From a virus, in the IMG/VR virus record IMGVR_UViG_3300027754_005796, positions 62,001-126,000 of that record: 64,000 bases of DNA. One strand, written 5' to 3'. The translations under genes and the position numbers were made by a program. Shown in pieces: positions 31,956 to 40,404 of this stretch. Within the stretch, counting starts at the first letter, position 1; each line of letters begins with the position of its first letter. The notes beneath the pieces were generated by a model. The model ran no database searches and had not been told where the DNA came from. It saw only the letters and a program-made list of their open reading frames with translations.

Positions 31956-32680
31956 CAGTAGTGGTCCTTATAATTGTGGAGGATTTCAATATTATCAGGT
32001 AAAGATGCTATGTCAAATGGCATCACTAAAGGAAAGTTATTGTAGAGTTTGTCGTTTTGCACTAAGGTTTTGCCACAAAGCATGTAAAACACGCACATCA
32101 TGCAATCCATCCATCCAATGGTTTTATAAATGCGTTGTTGGATAAAGTCAAAATTCGTTTTAAGAAAATGTCGCACATGAAAATAATTTTCAACGAATGT
32201 TTTGGTTTTGAAGATTGATCCACCACCTGTGGTGTAGTAGTCGTGAATCGGCTTTACTCCTGAAAAAGTGTGCATGATGTTTAAAAATTCTGGTGGCATC
32301 TGTGGTACTTGCCCCTCATAAAGCCGCATTTGGCCGACGCATTCCCATTCTGGTTGGAGAGTGACGGGCCTCATTAGAATAATATCATCTTCCAGCATCA
32401 TGAAAAACTCAGTATTGAGAAGCGTGACTCCTCTGTACATCCGATCCAACCATTCAATAATTTGATTTTTGTTCCAGCCCCATTCTGTCGTTGGATATCC
32501 GATAGTTGTTGTGTTATGGTGATAAAGAACATTAAGTTCTTTACACATATCTGTGAAGTCGAAACCATTGTCGCACGAAATTACAATTGGATTGTCGGGA
32601 TAAATTTTACGAACACTCTCAAGGCATCCACGAGTGGCCTTGGGTTTTGTGTTCACATGGTTATAAAAGCCTAATTGCAT
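31955..32680 (-). CDS. GT-A glycosyltransferase-like protein
   Basis: FFMMLEDDIILMRP contains an EDD metal-binding motif in the usual place (about residue 95), preceded by a Rossmann-like half (NPIVISCDNGFDF) and WGWNKNQIIEWLDRM. A late YTTGGGSIFKTK fits the acceptor side. The donor and acceptor are unknown. It shares a base with the next gene's stop/start, so translation is coupled. Confidence 0.65.
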   Translation of the reverse strand: MQLGFYNHVNTKPKATRGCLESVRKIYPDNPIVISCDNGFDFTDMCKELNVLYHHNTTTIGYPTTEWGWNKNQIIEWLDRMYRGVTLLNTEFFMMLEDDIILMRPVTLQPEWECVGQMRLYEGQVPQMPPEFLNIMHTFSGVKPIHDYYTTGGGSIFKTKTFVENYFHVRHFLKTNFDFIQQRIYKTIGWMDCMMCVFYMLCGKTLVQNDKLYNNFPLVMPFDIASLPDNIEILHNYKDHY

Positions 32681-32696
32681 GGAATATTTCCTTTAA

Positions 32697-33272
32697 CTAT
32701 TTTTTCCAAATAGCAAATATATTGCTGTCGGTGTGTTTTGTATGGTTTGAATTATACTGATGTGTAAATGCGTGATCTTTGCAAAAGTTTTTGAATAGAT
32801 CGACAAAACTTGGATCTTGTATGTCTTCTATGACCAATACTCCACCATTTTTCAATTTGGGTAAATAAAGATCCAAGCATTTGATTTGGTGTTCGACAAG
32901 ATGCGATCCATCATCTATAATGATGTCAAATTCTGGAAGTCCTTGCGCAAAAACATTTTGATAAGCATCTGCTGCAAAAATGTAGCAATTTTTAATATTT
33001 TTGTGCACATCTTCGACGGAATCTTGTATGTCAACGCCATAGATTTCCGCTAATGGAAAGTAGTCTCTCCAAAGAGCAAGGCTGCTCCCGGCAGCAATTC
33101 CTATTTCAAGAAGTTTAATTCTTTTGTTGTGAAATTTAAAAAAGCAAGGATCGTAAAAGGTTGAGCAGTATTGATGCCTAGACTCTTTGTCACAGCCTAC
33201 ATGATTTTCGGTTTTGTAGTTTTCATTAGCCAGCAAAAGCTCCACAAGAGTCACATCAACCTCTCTTTCCAA
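32697..33272 (-). CDS. SAM-dependent methyltransferase
   Basis: KLLEIGIAAGSSLALWRDYFP (motif I), IYGVDIQDS (strand 2), FDIIIDDGSHLVEHQ (motif IV) and GGVLVIEDIQD are clear. It is a paralogue of the C-terminal half of the protein at 54812-56086. It probably methylates a sugar made by this gene block. Confidence 0.75.
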   Translation of the reverse strand: MEREVDVTLVELLLANENYKTENHVGCDKESRHQYCSTFYDPCFFKFHNKRIKLLEIGIAAGSSLALWRDYFPLAEIYGVDIQDSVEDVHKNIKNCYIFAADAYQNVFAQGLPEFDIIIDDGSHLVEHQIKCLDLYLPKLKNGGVLVIEDIQDPSFVDLFKNFCKDHAFTHQYNSNHTKHTDSNIFAIWKK

Positions 33273-33315
33273 ATTTTTGGAGTGAGTTTGTTCATGATTT
33301 CAATGTATTCGACAC

Positions 33316-34317
33316 TCACAGCAATCTATCCTTCCAAACTTTCGGCGTTAGATCATTTTGAATTTCGAGAGGGTATGTGTAGTCAAATTCCTTTACGCCA
33401 CGATTTTTGATATATTTTATTGTTTCTTCAACTCCTGTTGAAAGTAAAGTTTTAGTTTCATAGCCCAAATACTTTTTGGCTTTGTCGCTGCTGCAAGTTG
33501 CATATTTAACTTCTCTTGGACGATCAGGCATGTATATGGCCGTGCCTTGAAAACCGGTTTTTTCCATAATTATTTTTGCTAGTTCGTTAATTGTGGTCGC
33601 TTCTTCGTCTGGTCCTATATTGAAGATATCATTTTTTATATTATTGTTAAAAGCTAATTGTTCCAAACAATATACACAATCATCAATATAGGAGAAGCAG
33701 CGCATTTGATTGCCATCTCCATAGATGATCGGAGGCTTTCCTTGCAGGCACCTGTTGATCATAATACTCATAACATTTCTAAAAGGATCGTCGTACCTTT
33801 GTCGAGGTCCTACGATGTTGTGAGGCACAGCAATATTCCATTCAATTCCGTTGAGATTGCAAAGATTCTTAAGAACATCTTCTCCAGCAACTTTGGCTAT
33901 TCCGTATGGGTCTACGGGAGCAGGATTCATGCTTTCTGAAAAAGGATGTGCTTGTGATCCATATCTTGCCATTGATGAGCAATAAACAATCTTTTTTACT
34001 TTGTTTTGAATTGATGCTGAAATCACACTTACAGTAGCTTGAAAAACATTTTTGGTGATAAAGTTGGGACTAAATACAGACAGTCCTTCATGAGCGGTCG
34101 CAGCAGCATGATAGACAATATCACAATCTTTTATTGTGTTTGTCATATTTTCTAAATCACAACAATCAATGGCGTGAAACTTTACACCTTGAGGGACATT
34201 GTCTACATATCCCCCGATCAAATTGTCATTGCCTACGACCTCGTGTCCCAGAGCAATCATGCGGTCGGCTAAATGACTTCCCAAGAAACCTGCTACGCCT
34301 GTTATAAAAACCTTCAT
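33316..34317 (-). CDS. NAD-dependent sugar epimerase, UDP-glucose 4-epimerase-like
   Basis: Extended SDR with FITGVAGFLGSHL, IVYHAAATAHEG, VYCSSMARYG and the catalytic YGIAK, plus late motifs IYGDGNQMRCFSYIDDCV and DRPREVKYATCSSDKAKKYLGY. This is the epimerase/dehydratase class that interconverts UDP-hexoses or their acids. Full length (333 aa). It overlaps the glycosyltransferase upstream by 4 nt. Confidence 0.87.
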   Translation of the reverse strand: MKVFITGVAGFLGSHLADRMIALGHEVVGNDNLIGGYVDNVPQGVKFHAIDCCDLENMTNTIKDCDIVYHAAATAHEGLSVFSPNFITKNVFQATVSVISASIQNKVKKIVYCSSMARYGSQAHPFSESMNPAPVDPYGIAKVAGEDVLKNLCNLNGIEWNIAVPHNIVGPRQRYDDPFRNVMSIMINRCLQGKPPIIYGDGNQMRCFSYIDDCVYCLEQLAFNNNIKNDIFNIGPDEEATTINELAKIIMEKTGFQGTAIYMPDRPREVKYATCSSDKAKKYLGYETKTLLSTGVEETIKYIKNRGVKEFDYTYPLEIQNDLTPKVWKDRLL

Positions 34318-35303
34318 TTAAGAAAAACCTCGTTAAACTTTTTCATCACTTTTACTGGCGTATACTCCTTGAAGCAGTTCCAGTCTTTGTTGACAATTTC
34401 TTTTTTTTCTATATTCATCAAGATATTCAACAATTGTTCGTGATTATCATAGTAGATGCCTTTTTTTCCTAGCGTTAAAATGTGGTTTTTGCCCGGATGT
34501 TCCCACCAAAAGTCATAAAACTTTTCCGTGTAATTGTATCTAAGAGTGTCTTTGAGGCTGTAGGTGATTACTGGTTTATTTTTGCTTGAAAACTCACCGA
34601 TTGCCAAGCCGAAGGTTTCTCCCATGCTCCTTGCGTGCAGCATCACATCGCAAGTGTTGATAAAACGCACTTTTTCGTATGGATCGTAAGAGACAGGTAA
34701 AAAAACTACATTAGGTTCAGAACAAAAAGGTTCTTGATTCATGAATAGGAAAAAAGCGTCTTTTCTTGTTCTGGCACATTGAATGACAGCTTTTTGGGCA
34801 AACTCGATTTCAAAGTTTCTGCCACCGTACCATCCAAAAACAAATTTGTCGTGAACTTTAAAATAGTCTTTGTAATTTGCTCCATCGTTCGGCAAATTAA
34901 TCATATGGGGAACAAATGGTGATTTTTGTCCATATTCACGGGACAACCATTCAGAAACATACGCATAAACATCACCATGAGGTTCATAGGAAGGAAAAAC
35001 CACATGGACGCAATTAAAGATTTTTTCTAAGACTATTCCGTCATTGAATCCGTATTTGAGCGTGTAGAAATATTGACATTCCAGTTGATTAGCAATCTTT
35101 TGAATTTCGTTCATGTTTTCCGACATCAAAGTTTCAAATCTTTTAGCAAACTTTTTGTAGTTTGTGTTTTCGCCTTTTTTACTTCCGACAATAAAAGATT
35201 GATTTTCAAGAATGGTCTCGTTGTAGTCGGCGTAGTCATAAATCGCAGAACTGGTCCCACGCTCGTTCATGTTGGGGTCATAAAACAGCACTCTCTTTGA
35301 CAT
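34314..35303 (-). CDS. GT4-like glycosyltransferase
   Basis: A GT-B arrangement: the C-terminal half has FVFGWYGGRNFE (domain-start strand), FLPVSYDPYEKVRFINTCDVMLHARSMGETFGLAIGEFS, the EX7E-like donor site of family 4 enzymes, and then KPVITYS. It is the first gene of the minus-strand surface-sugar block, and its promoter probably lies in the 114 nt shared with the divergent lectin-like gene. Confidence 0.75.
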   Translation of the reverse strand: MSKRVLFYDPNMNERGTSSAIYDYADYNETILENQSFIVGSKKGENTNYKKFAKRFETLMSENMNEIQKIANQLECQYFYTLKYGFNDGIVLEKIFNCVHVVFPSYEPHGDVYAYVSEWLSREYGQKSPFVPHMINLPNDGANYKDYFKVHDKFVFGWYGGRNFEIEFAQKAVIQCARTRKDAFFLFMNQEPFCSEPNVVFLPVSYDPYEKVRFINTCDVMLHARSMGETFGLAIGEFSSKNKPVITYSLKDTLRYNYTEKFYDFWWEHPGKNHILTLGKKGIYYDNHEQLLNILMNIEKKEIVNKDWNCFKEYTPVKVMKKFNEVFLK

Positions 35304-35417
35304 TTTTAGACTCTTTTGGAATTGTTTTTGCTTTAATTCAAGGCTTAGATCGATCCTTTCAAGGCGGAAAGATTATATACCTATGAACGGATTTTCTTTA
35401 TTCTATAGGAGTAAAAA

Positions 35418-36119
35418 ATGGAAAACAAAAACGAAATTGAAGCACAAGGTATGCTTATTCACAATAACCCTTTTCAACAAGTGTCAATTGGAGACACCAC
35501 GATTAACTGGGTTGCTAGTGATGGTGATCCTACCGATGTGAGCGATGCTGTGCTCCAAGGAAATCAAGGGGCCGCTTACTTTGACGATATCGATCAAGGA
35601 GTTGTTTTGACTCCTGCCGCAGATGCAAAGGCTGGTTATCTTTATTGGAATAGAGACTACGATTACACCAGAAGCATTCTAATTGCTGCCACAACCCGTG
35701 CTGGTGGTGGAGATGGTGCTGATGGCATCACCATTTTCTTTGGTGGCGATGATGTATCAAGTATTGACAGCAATGAAGGTGGCATTTCTATTTATATCGA
35801 TGAGTATAATGCCGATGTCATCAAAATATTTAAGTCAGGTTCTCTACTTAATAGTCAGAGTTACCTTGCTCTAAAAACTTTGGATGACAACACTTACAAC
35901 AATTGGGAAGTTGTTTACGAGTATAAAGACTCAGCTAGTATCATCCTTCATCTCAAGATGAATGGCAATTATGTTTTCCGTAAAAACATTGCCACATGGA
36001 CACCAAATGGAACTTTTATTGGTATTTCTGGTGTTTGTGGCAGTAATAACAATGTCCACAGCGTAAAGGCATTCCAAGTGAAAAGTGCAAATGTTTGGCT
36101 TGCTACCAACAAATATTAA
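35418..36119 (+). CDS. L-type lectin-like beta-sandwich protein
   Basis: The 233-residue protein has DGADGITIFFGGDDVSS, GGISIYIDEYNADVIKIF and NNWEVVYEY, a pattern typical of legume-lectin/ConA-like jelly rolls with Asp-rich loops. It has no signal peptide and no membrane segment. It is probably a carbohydrate-binding virion decoration or fibre protein. AGGAG precedes the ATG and a strong terminator follows, so it forms its own transcript. Confidence 0.6.
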   Translation: MENKNEIEAQGMLIHNNPFQQVSIGDTTINWVASDGDPTDVSDAVLQGNQGAAYFDDIDQGVVLTPAADAKAGYLYWNRDYDYTRSILIAATTRAGGGDGADGITIFFGGDDVSSIDSNEGGISIYIDEYNADVIKIFKSGSLLNSQSYLALKTLDDNTYNNWEVVYEYKDSASIILHLKMNGNYVFRKNIATWTPNGTFIGISGVCGSNNNVHSVKAFQVKSANVWLATNKY

Positions 36120-36140
36120 GATTTATACCAAATTACACAG

Positions 36141-36169
36141 AACCCGCTGATTAAATCGGCGGGTTTTTT
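36141..36169 (+). terminator. Rho-independent terminator
   Basis: AACCCGCTGAT (36141-36151) pairs with ATCGGCGGGTT (36155-36165), with one T-G wobble and a TAA loop; the T run continues to 36169. It terminates the lectin-like gene. Confidence 0.93.
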
Positions 36170-36189
36170 CGTAGATATTTCAGAGCATT

Positions 36190-36295
36190 CGTGCTTCGAC
36201 ACGCCAAAGACAACCAGAGAAGTTAAGGACGACAAACCCTAAGTTGCGAGGAGCTTCGGCTCATTGCAATCTGGTCGAGGCGGTCCATTTTTTTT
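36190..36295 (+). ncRNA. Candidate structured RNA ending in a T8 run
   Basis: Between the terminator and the next gene lies a foldable segment without an ORF. CGTG/CACG forms a small hairpin near 36191-36204. ACCAGA (36213-36218) pairs with TCTGGT (36270-36275) and encloses an inner hairpin TTGC/GCAA with a GAGC-UUCG-GCTC cap (36244-36269). A run of eight T (36288-36295) follows. A UUCG tetraloop plus a T run suggests a small transcript. No known family is matched. Confidence 0.35.
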
Positions 36296-36307
36296 CGATA
36301 TAAGTTA

Positions 36308-36429
36308 CTCTGTTATCACAAGGTCGGTCAGGTAATGGATGGCGTTTTTATCGTTTCCTGCCACGGTATCTGTTTAACACTCAGGCGAAGATTAACGATG
36401 TCAGCCGGTGTACGACCTCTTTAACAGAG
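36308..36429 (+). ncRNA. Candidate structured 5' leader of the methyltransferase operon
   Basis: CTCTGTTA (36308-36315) pairs exactly with TAACAGAG (36422-36429). Just inside, GGTCG (36322-36326) pairs with CGACC (36413-36417). Within these lie CAGG/CCTG (36329-36332 with 36357-36360) and CACGG/CCGGTG with one bulge (36362-36366 with 36405-36410). This gives a multibranched fold closed 6 nt before the start codon at 36436, where it could hide or expose the start. No Shine-Dalgarno other than within the fold is seen. Confidence 0.4.
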
Positions 36430-36435
36430 ACATTT

Positions 36436-37131
36436 ATGATAGACATCGATTATTGGTTGAAACAGCAAATTGATGCTAATGGCGATATTTCTCAACATTT
36501 GTTGACACTTAAAAAATATGCGGAGAAATGCGATACTGTTACAGAGCTAGGTTGTAGATTTGGTTCAAGTACGGTGGCTTTTTTATCGGCCAAACCCAAA
36601 AGACTGCATAGTTTTGATCTTTTTCATTTTGCCAAACTCGTAAATCCCGTACCACCCATTGAGGAGGCAGCGGAGCAAGAGGGGATAGAATATAGATTTT
36701 ACGAGGAAAATGTTTTAATTAGTCAAAACATAGTTGATACCGATCTTTTATTTATTGACACTCTTCATACCTATAAGCAGTTGAGCATGGAATTTTTTTT
36801 GCACGCACACAAAGCAAAAAAATATATAATATTACATGATGTTTTTTTATTCGGACACAGTAATCAATTTTTTCTTGAGCATGAAAGTTTTTTTGAGAAT
36901 AAACTTGTTGATAACCACGAGTGTTTGAGTGGCGTTGCAGAGTCTTTTTCTAAAAATCTTCAGGATCGCCAAGGACTCATGCCAGCGATTCATGAATTTC
37001 TGGCATCACACCCTGAATGGAAAATGATTGACTTGAATGTGTTTAACAATGGATTGATGGTTTTGGGTCGTCGTGGCCACACCGATGTTTATCACGGTTT
37101 TTCAAATGATTTTTTGGAAGTCAACAAATGA
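36436..37131 (+). CDS. Methyltransferase-fold protein
   Basis: VTELGCRFGSSTVAFL (motif I), LHSFDLFHF (strand 2), TDLLFIDTLHTYKQL (motif IV) and KYIILHDVFLFG fit a class I methyltransferase resembling the cephalosporin-hydroxylase/methyltransferase-24 group. It overlaps the following glycosyltransferase by 4 nt. It may methylate a sugar or glycoprotein in the same pathway. Confidence 0.65.
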   Translation: MIDIDYWLKQQIDANGDISQHLLTLKKYAEKCDTVTELGCRFGSSTVAFLSAKPKRLHSFDLFHFAKLVNPVPPIEEAAEQEGIEYRFYEENVLISQNIVDTDLLFIDTLHTYKQLSMEFFLHAHKAKKYIILHDVFLFGHSNQFFLEHESFFENKLVDNHECLSGVAESFSKNLQDRQGLMPAIHEFLASHPEWKMIDLNVFNNGLMVLGRRGHTDVYHGFSNDFLEVNK

Positions 37132-37793
37132 TCGATGTCATAGTTTTAACTTATACCAAAAACTTGCACTTTTATGGTTTAACTTGCAGGACTATCAACA
37201 GTCTTCTTGCAAACAATCAACTTGATTTCAATATCATTGTTGTGGAAACAAATAAAACTGATACAACATATCCTTACCCTAATTGCACAGTTTTAGTTCC
37301 TACTGAAGAATTTAACTACAATAAGTTTTTGAATATTGCTTTACAATTTTGCAAAAATAAGTATGTTTTGATTTGCAACAATGATTTATATTTCGCTCAG
37401 AATTCCGTGAAAAATCTGATTGATGCTATGGAATTATACGATGTGCCCTCTGCATCTCCTCACGAACCCAATTGGCACGCATCAAGATTAACTGAGGAGG
37501 AAAAATCAAAAGAAATTGTTTATGGTTTTGAGGTTGAGAAAATTGTTACTGGTTGGTGCATCTGTATGCGCCGTGACCTGTTGCAAACAATTGGTTCTTT
37601 TGATGAATCATTTAAATTTTGGTATCAAGACGATGATTATGCGATGAGTTTGCAAAAACATGGACTGAAACACATCTTGGTAAATTCTTCGCATGTCTAT
37701 CATGAACTTTCTCAATCACATGGATTGATTGAAAACAAAGATGGGATGACCCACAATTTGAAAAAAATCTTTTTTGAAAAATGGCTCCAATAA
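37128..37793 (+). CDS. Family 2 glycosyltransferase
   Basis: GT-A features: MIDVIVLTYTKNLHFYG, LICNNDLYF (NND at the metal-binding position), ASPHEPNWH, GWCICMRRDLL and FWYQDDDYAMSL (acceptor-side acidic motif). It is a clear paralogue of the C-terminal half of the 500-residue protein at 59498-61000, sharing NYNKFLNI, CKNKYxLICNNDL and YQDDDYAM. It is coupled to the upstream methyltransferase. Confidence 0.85.
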   Translation: MIDVIVLTYTKNLHFYGLTCRTINSLLANNQLDFNIIVVETNKTDTTYPYPNCTVLVPTEEFNYNKFLNIALQFCKNKYVLICNNDLYFAQNSVKNLIDAMELYDVPSASPHEPNWHASRLTEEEKSKEIVYGFEVEKIVTGWCICMRRDLLQTIGSFDESFKFWYQDDDYAMSLQKHGLKHILVNSSHVYHELSQSHGLIENKDGMTHNLKKIFFEKWLQ

Positions 37794-37805
37794 CTCTGCT
37801 ACTGC

Positions 37806-38147
37806 ATGGTAAAGATTTGCCGTGCTTGCAAGGAAGAAAAAGGCATCGAGGAATTTCCACGCTTCTCAACTAGTGAGGCGGGCAGAAAGAATACTTGTAA
37901 AACTTGCACCAATCGATTGTCGGCTCTCAGGGCGCAACTCAAAAATCAAAATCCAGCACCTGAAGCAGGACCTTGTCCTATTTGCAAAAACTATACTGAG
38001 AACTGGATTTTAGACCATTGCCATTTTACGGATTGTTTCAGAGGATATATTTGCAATAGTTGTAATTTGGCTATAGGAAGATTCAATGATGATATAGAGA
38101 TTCTTGAAAATGCTATAAATTATCTTAAAATAAATTTAGTTTCTTGA
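37806..38147 (+). CDS. Recombination endonuclease VII-like nuclease
   Basis: The endonuclease VII (T4 gp49) fold is indicated by a zinc-binding CxxC pair (CRACKEEK and CKTC at the N-terminus), then CPIC, ILDHCHFTDCFRGYICNSCN (HNH-type active site) and the following AIGRFNDDIEILENAINYL helix. T4 gp49 resolves Holliday junctions and debranches DNA before packaging. At 113 residues it carries the catalytic domain but lacks gp49's long C-terminal dimer region. Family members in phages are also homing nucleases, so a resolvase role is not certain. Confidence 0.85.
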   Translation: MVKICRACKEEKGIEEFPRFSTSEAGRKNTCKTCTNRLSALRAQLKNQNPAPEAGPCPICKNYTENWILDHCHFTDCFRGYICNSCNLAIGRFNDDIEILENAINYLKINLVS

Positions 38148-38247
38148 GCAAGTTTTTTGGGTTATGGGAACAATCCCAATTTGAGTAAACATTCGACTGA
38201 ATTCATGTCATCTTATCTTGGAGTCATTCATCGCCAAGGAGTTTACA

Positions 38248-38556
38248 ATGAGTGCGGCAACTGTTGAAGAAACATCGACTACTACCAAGAAGCAGCCCCC
38301 ATATAATGTTGTTTTGCTCAATGATGATGATCATTCGGTAAAGTATGTAGTTAATATGTGCAGCAAGGTCTTCGGCTTTAATGAAAAGCGGGGCATCGAT
38401 GTTGCGACTGAAGTTCATTTTACAGGCAGATGTATTCTGTTCACGGGAAGTTTAGAAGTAGCAGAATTAAAACAAGAACAGGTGCACTCTTTTGGGGTAG
38501 ATCCCCTTGTTCCTAATTGCAAGGGCGGTATGACGGCAATAATTGAACAGGTATAA
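38248..38556 (+). CDS. clpS: ClpS adaptor protein
   Basis: The ClpS core is clear: PYNVVLLNDDDHSVKYVVNMC (N-degron pocket residues Asn and Asp), then GFNEKRGIDVATEVHFTGRCI and the final strand. The C-terminal tail PNCKGGMTAIIEQ resembles the longer ClpS versions of planctomycetes and actinobacteria. ClpS delivers N-degron substrates to ClpAP/ClpCP. A phage copy could redirect host proteolysis. The ATG at 38248 gives 102 residues. Confidence 0.88.
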   Translation: MSAATVEETSTTTKKQPPYNVVLLNDDDHSVKYVVNMCSKVFGFNEKRGIDVATEVHFTGRCILFTGSLEVAELKQEQVHSFGVDPLVPNCKGGMTAIIEQV

Positions 38557-38560
38557 AAAA

Positions 38561-39334
38561 ATGGACCGCAACAAGTTTTTATCGCAAACCACAAACATAG
38601 GAGTTGATACTTACCAAAACAGGTCGAATCTTCTTGATCGTTTCGATTTTGTGCATAGCGAAGAGAGTGGCATTCGTTGCGAACATAGTTTTGCAGATGC
38701 GTATTACATGGCAGATTACATACTGAAAAATCAGTTCTTGCCCGGAAATCTTGCTGAGTTTGGTTGTTTCCAAGGTGGCATGACGATCAAACTCAGCCAT
38801 GTCGCTAAGCTTCTTGGCAAGAAGCTTTTTGTGTTTGATACATTCGAGGGATTGCCAGATTCGGCAGACTATGAACTGCATGACGGTGAAAACCTTTACC
38901 GTAGCGATGGAACCAAAGGATCAGAATTTTATAAAAACCAGTTCGCTTGTTCTCTCGACCAAGTCAAATCTAATATATCCACACATGGTTGTATAGATTC
39001 TTGCGTTTTCCTTAAAGGGTTGCTGGAGGAAACTCTTCCTCTTTTTCACGCAGAACTTTGTTTTGTTTTTATAGATGTCGATTTAATTGAGCCTGCAAGA
39101 TTCGTTGTGAAGCAACTTTGGAATAAAATGACTGGTCATGGCATTTTCACACATGAGGCATGTGTGGTTGAGTATATGAGGGCTATTTGTTGCAAAAAAT
39201 GGTGGCGTGAGAACTTTAGTCAGTATCCACCTAGTCTTGCAAGTCAAAAAATGCAGTATGGCTACGGTTTATTCAGTTCGCATTGCTTAGATTTTCTATT
39301 TAAAAAAGAAATAGATCAAGGAGTTTTTCATTGA
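38561..39334 (+). CDS. TylF-like macrocin O-methyltransferase family protein
   Basis: LAEFGCFQGGMTIKLSHVA (motif I), KKLFVFDTFEGLPDSADY and CFVFIDVDLIEPARFVVKQLW match the TylF/macrocin O-methyltransferase family, which methylates sugar hydroxyls. This supports methylated glycans. ATG 38561 is used; a TTG at 38543 would overlap clpS. The end overlaps the 2OG oxygenase by 4 nt. Confidence 0.78.
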   Translation: MDRNKFLSQTTNIGVDTYQNRSNLLDRFDFVHSEESGIRCEHSFADAYYMADYILKNQFLPGNLAEFGCFQGGMTIKLSHVAKLLGKKLFVFDTFEGLPDSADYELHDGENLYRSDGTKGSEFYKNQFACSLDQVKSNISTHGCIDSCVFLKGLLEETLPLFHAELCFVFIDVDLIEPARFVVKQLWNKMTGHGIFTHEACVVEYMRAICCKKWWRENFSQYPPSLASQKMQYGYGLFSSHCLDFLFKKEIDQGVFH

Positions 39335-40041
39335 TTAATCTCAGTTTGTCAAAGCAGCTAAAGACTCAATATACAAATGGTATCCCATTTCCTAATATTG
39401 TTATTGATAACTTTATCAATGATGATATTTTTTTGAGTAATGTTCTTGAGGATATCAAGAATTACGAAGGATGGGGTTATGATCATCTTACGGGAAAGCA
39501 TCAAGTCAACAAGTTCTTTAGTCCTTGGTGTTTGGATAATATCAAAAACATGCCAGCATCTGTTCTGAGCGTGTTGGAATATTTTAATTCTTATGAATTT
39601 TTGATGTTTCTTGAAGAATTAACAGGAATCCCCAACCTAATTGCCGATCCCACTTATGCAGGTGGAGGAATTCACAAAATTCTTCGTGATGGCAAATTAA
39701 GCGTCCATGCTGATTATTCACTTCACCCAGATTTTCCACATCTTCACAGAAGACTGAACTTATTGATTTATTTGAATAAAAATTGGGAAAAGGAATGGGG
39801 TGGTTCATTGCAGCTTTATGACATGCCCACTAAAAGTTTATTTCATGATATTTTACCCGTTTTTAATCGTGCTGTTATTTTTTCAACAACTACAGATGCT
39901 CTTCACGGACATCCTCATGCTTTAGCTTGCCCAGAGGATGAAGCCCGCTATTCTTTTGCCTTGTATTATTTCACATTGGAAAAGCCCGAGAAGGGGGCAG
40001 GTACTAATCTTTCGGCAACTTGGTATGAAATAAATTCCTAA
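39331..40041 (+). CDS. 2OG-Fe(II) dioxygenase, prolyl-hydroxylase superfamily
   Basis: The iron site and fold are clear: GGGIHKILRDGKLSVHADYSLHPDF (HxD), LNLLIYLNKNWEKEWGGSLQLYD (core strand and GG turn), then RAVIFSTTTDALHGHPHAL (distal His) and ARYSFALYYFT (Arg for 2-oxoglutarate). The start is a TTG overlapping the previous stop. This is the third such enzyme in the window. It again sits beside a sugar methyltransferase. Confidence 0.87.
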   Translation: MINLSLSKQLKTQYTNGIPFPNIVIDNFINDDIFLSNVLEDIKNYEGWGYDHLTGKHQVNKFFSPWCLDNIKNMPASVLSVLEYFNSYEFLMFLEELTGIPNLIADPTYAGGGIHKILRDGKLSVHADYSLHPDFPHLHRRLNLLIYLNKNWEKEWGGSLQLYDMPTKSLFHDILPVFNRAVIFSTTTDALHGHPHALACPEDEARYSFALYYFTLEKPEKGAGTNLSATWYEINS

Positions 40042-40072
40042 ATGTCACGATTCTGTGTCATTTCCTATGAGA

Positions 40073-40270
40073 TCAAGTAGTATTTGCATTGCCACCATAT
40101 GGATCGGCGGGTTCGTGATGCTCAAGAATAATCGACCACTCTTCGACCACTCTCTTGCCTTTTTTGTAAAGGGCTGGATATGCTGACCCGTCTGTGTTTT
40201 CTACCCAGCGAATGCATATGTTTGCATCAATTTTTGTTTTTATTCCATTGATCAAAAGTTGATTTTTCAT
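40073..40270 (-). CDS. Hypothetical protein
   Basis: A 65-residue protein with two predicted strands and CIRWVENTDGSAYPALYKKGKR in the middle. No family is recognised. It is isolated on the minus strand between a plus-strand oxygenase and HNH gene. Confidence 0.45.
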   Translation of the reverse strand: MKNQLLINGIKTKIDANICIRWVENTDGSAYPALYKKGKRVVEEWSIILEHHEPADPYGGNANTT

Positions 40271-40404
40271 TTTGAGATTTTAAATTAAATTACCCGAAAT
40301 TTGCTTTAGTCACTTTGGCATTATGCACATATTATAGCATCAAAAATATTTTTTGGTAGGACAATAATACATATAATAGTATGTCCTACTATTGGTGTCT
40401 CATG

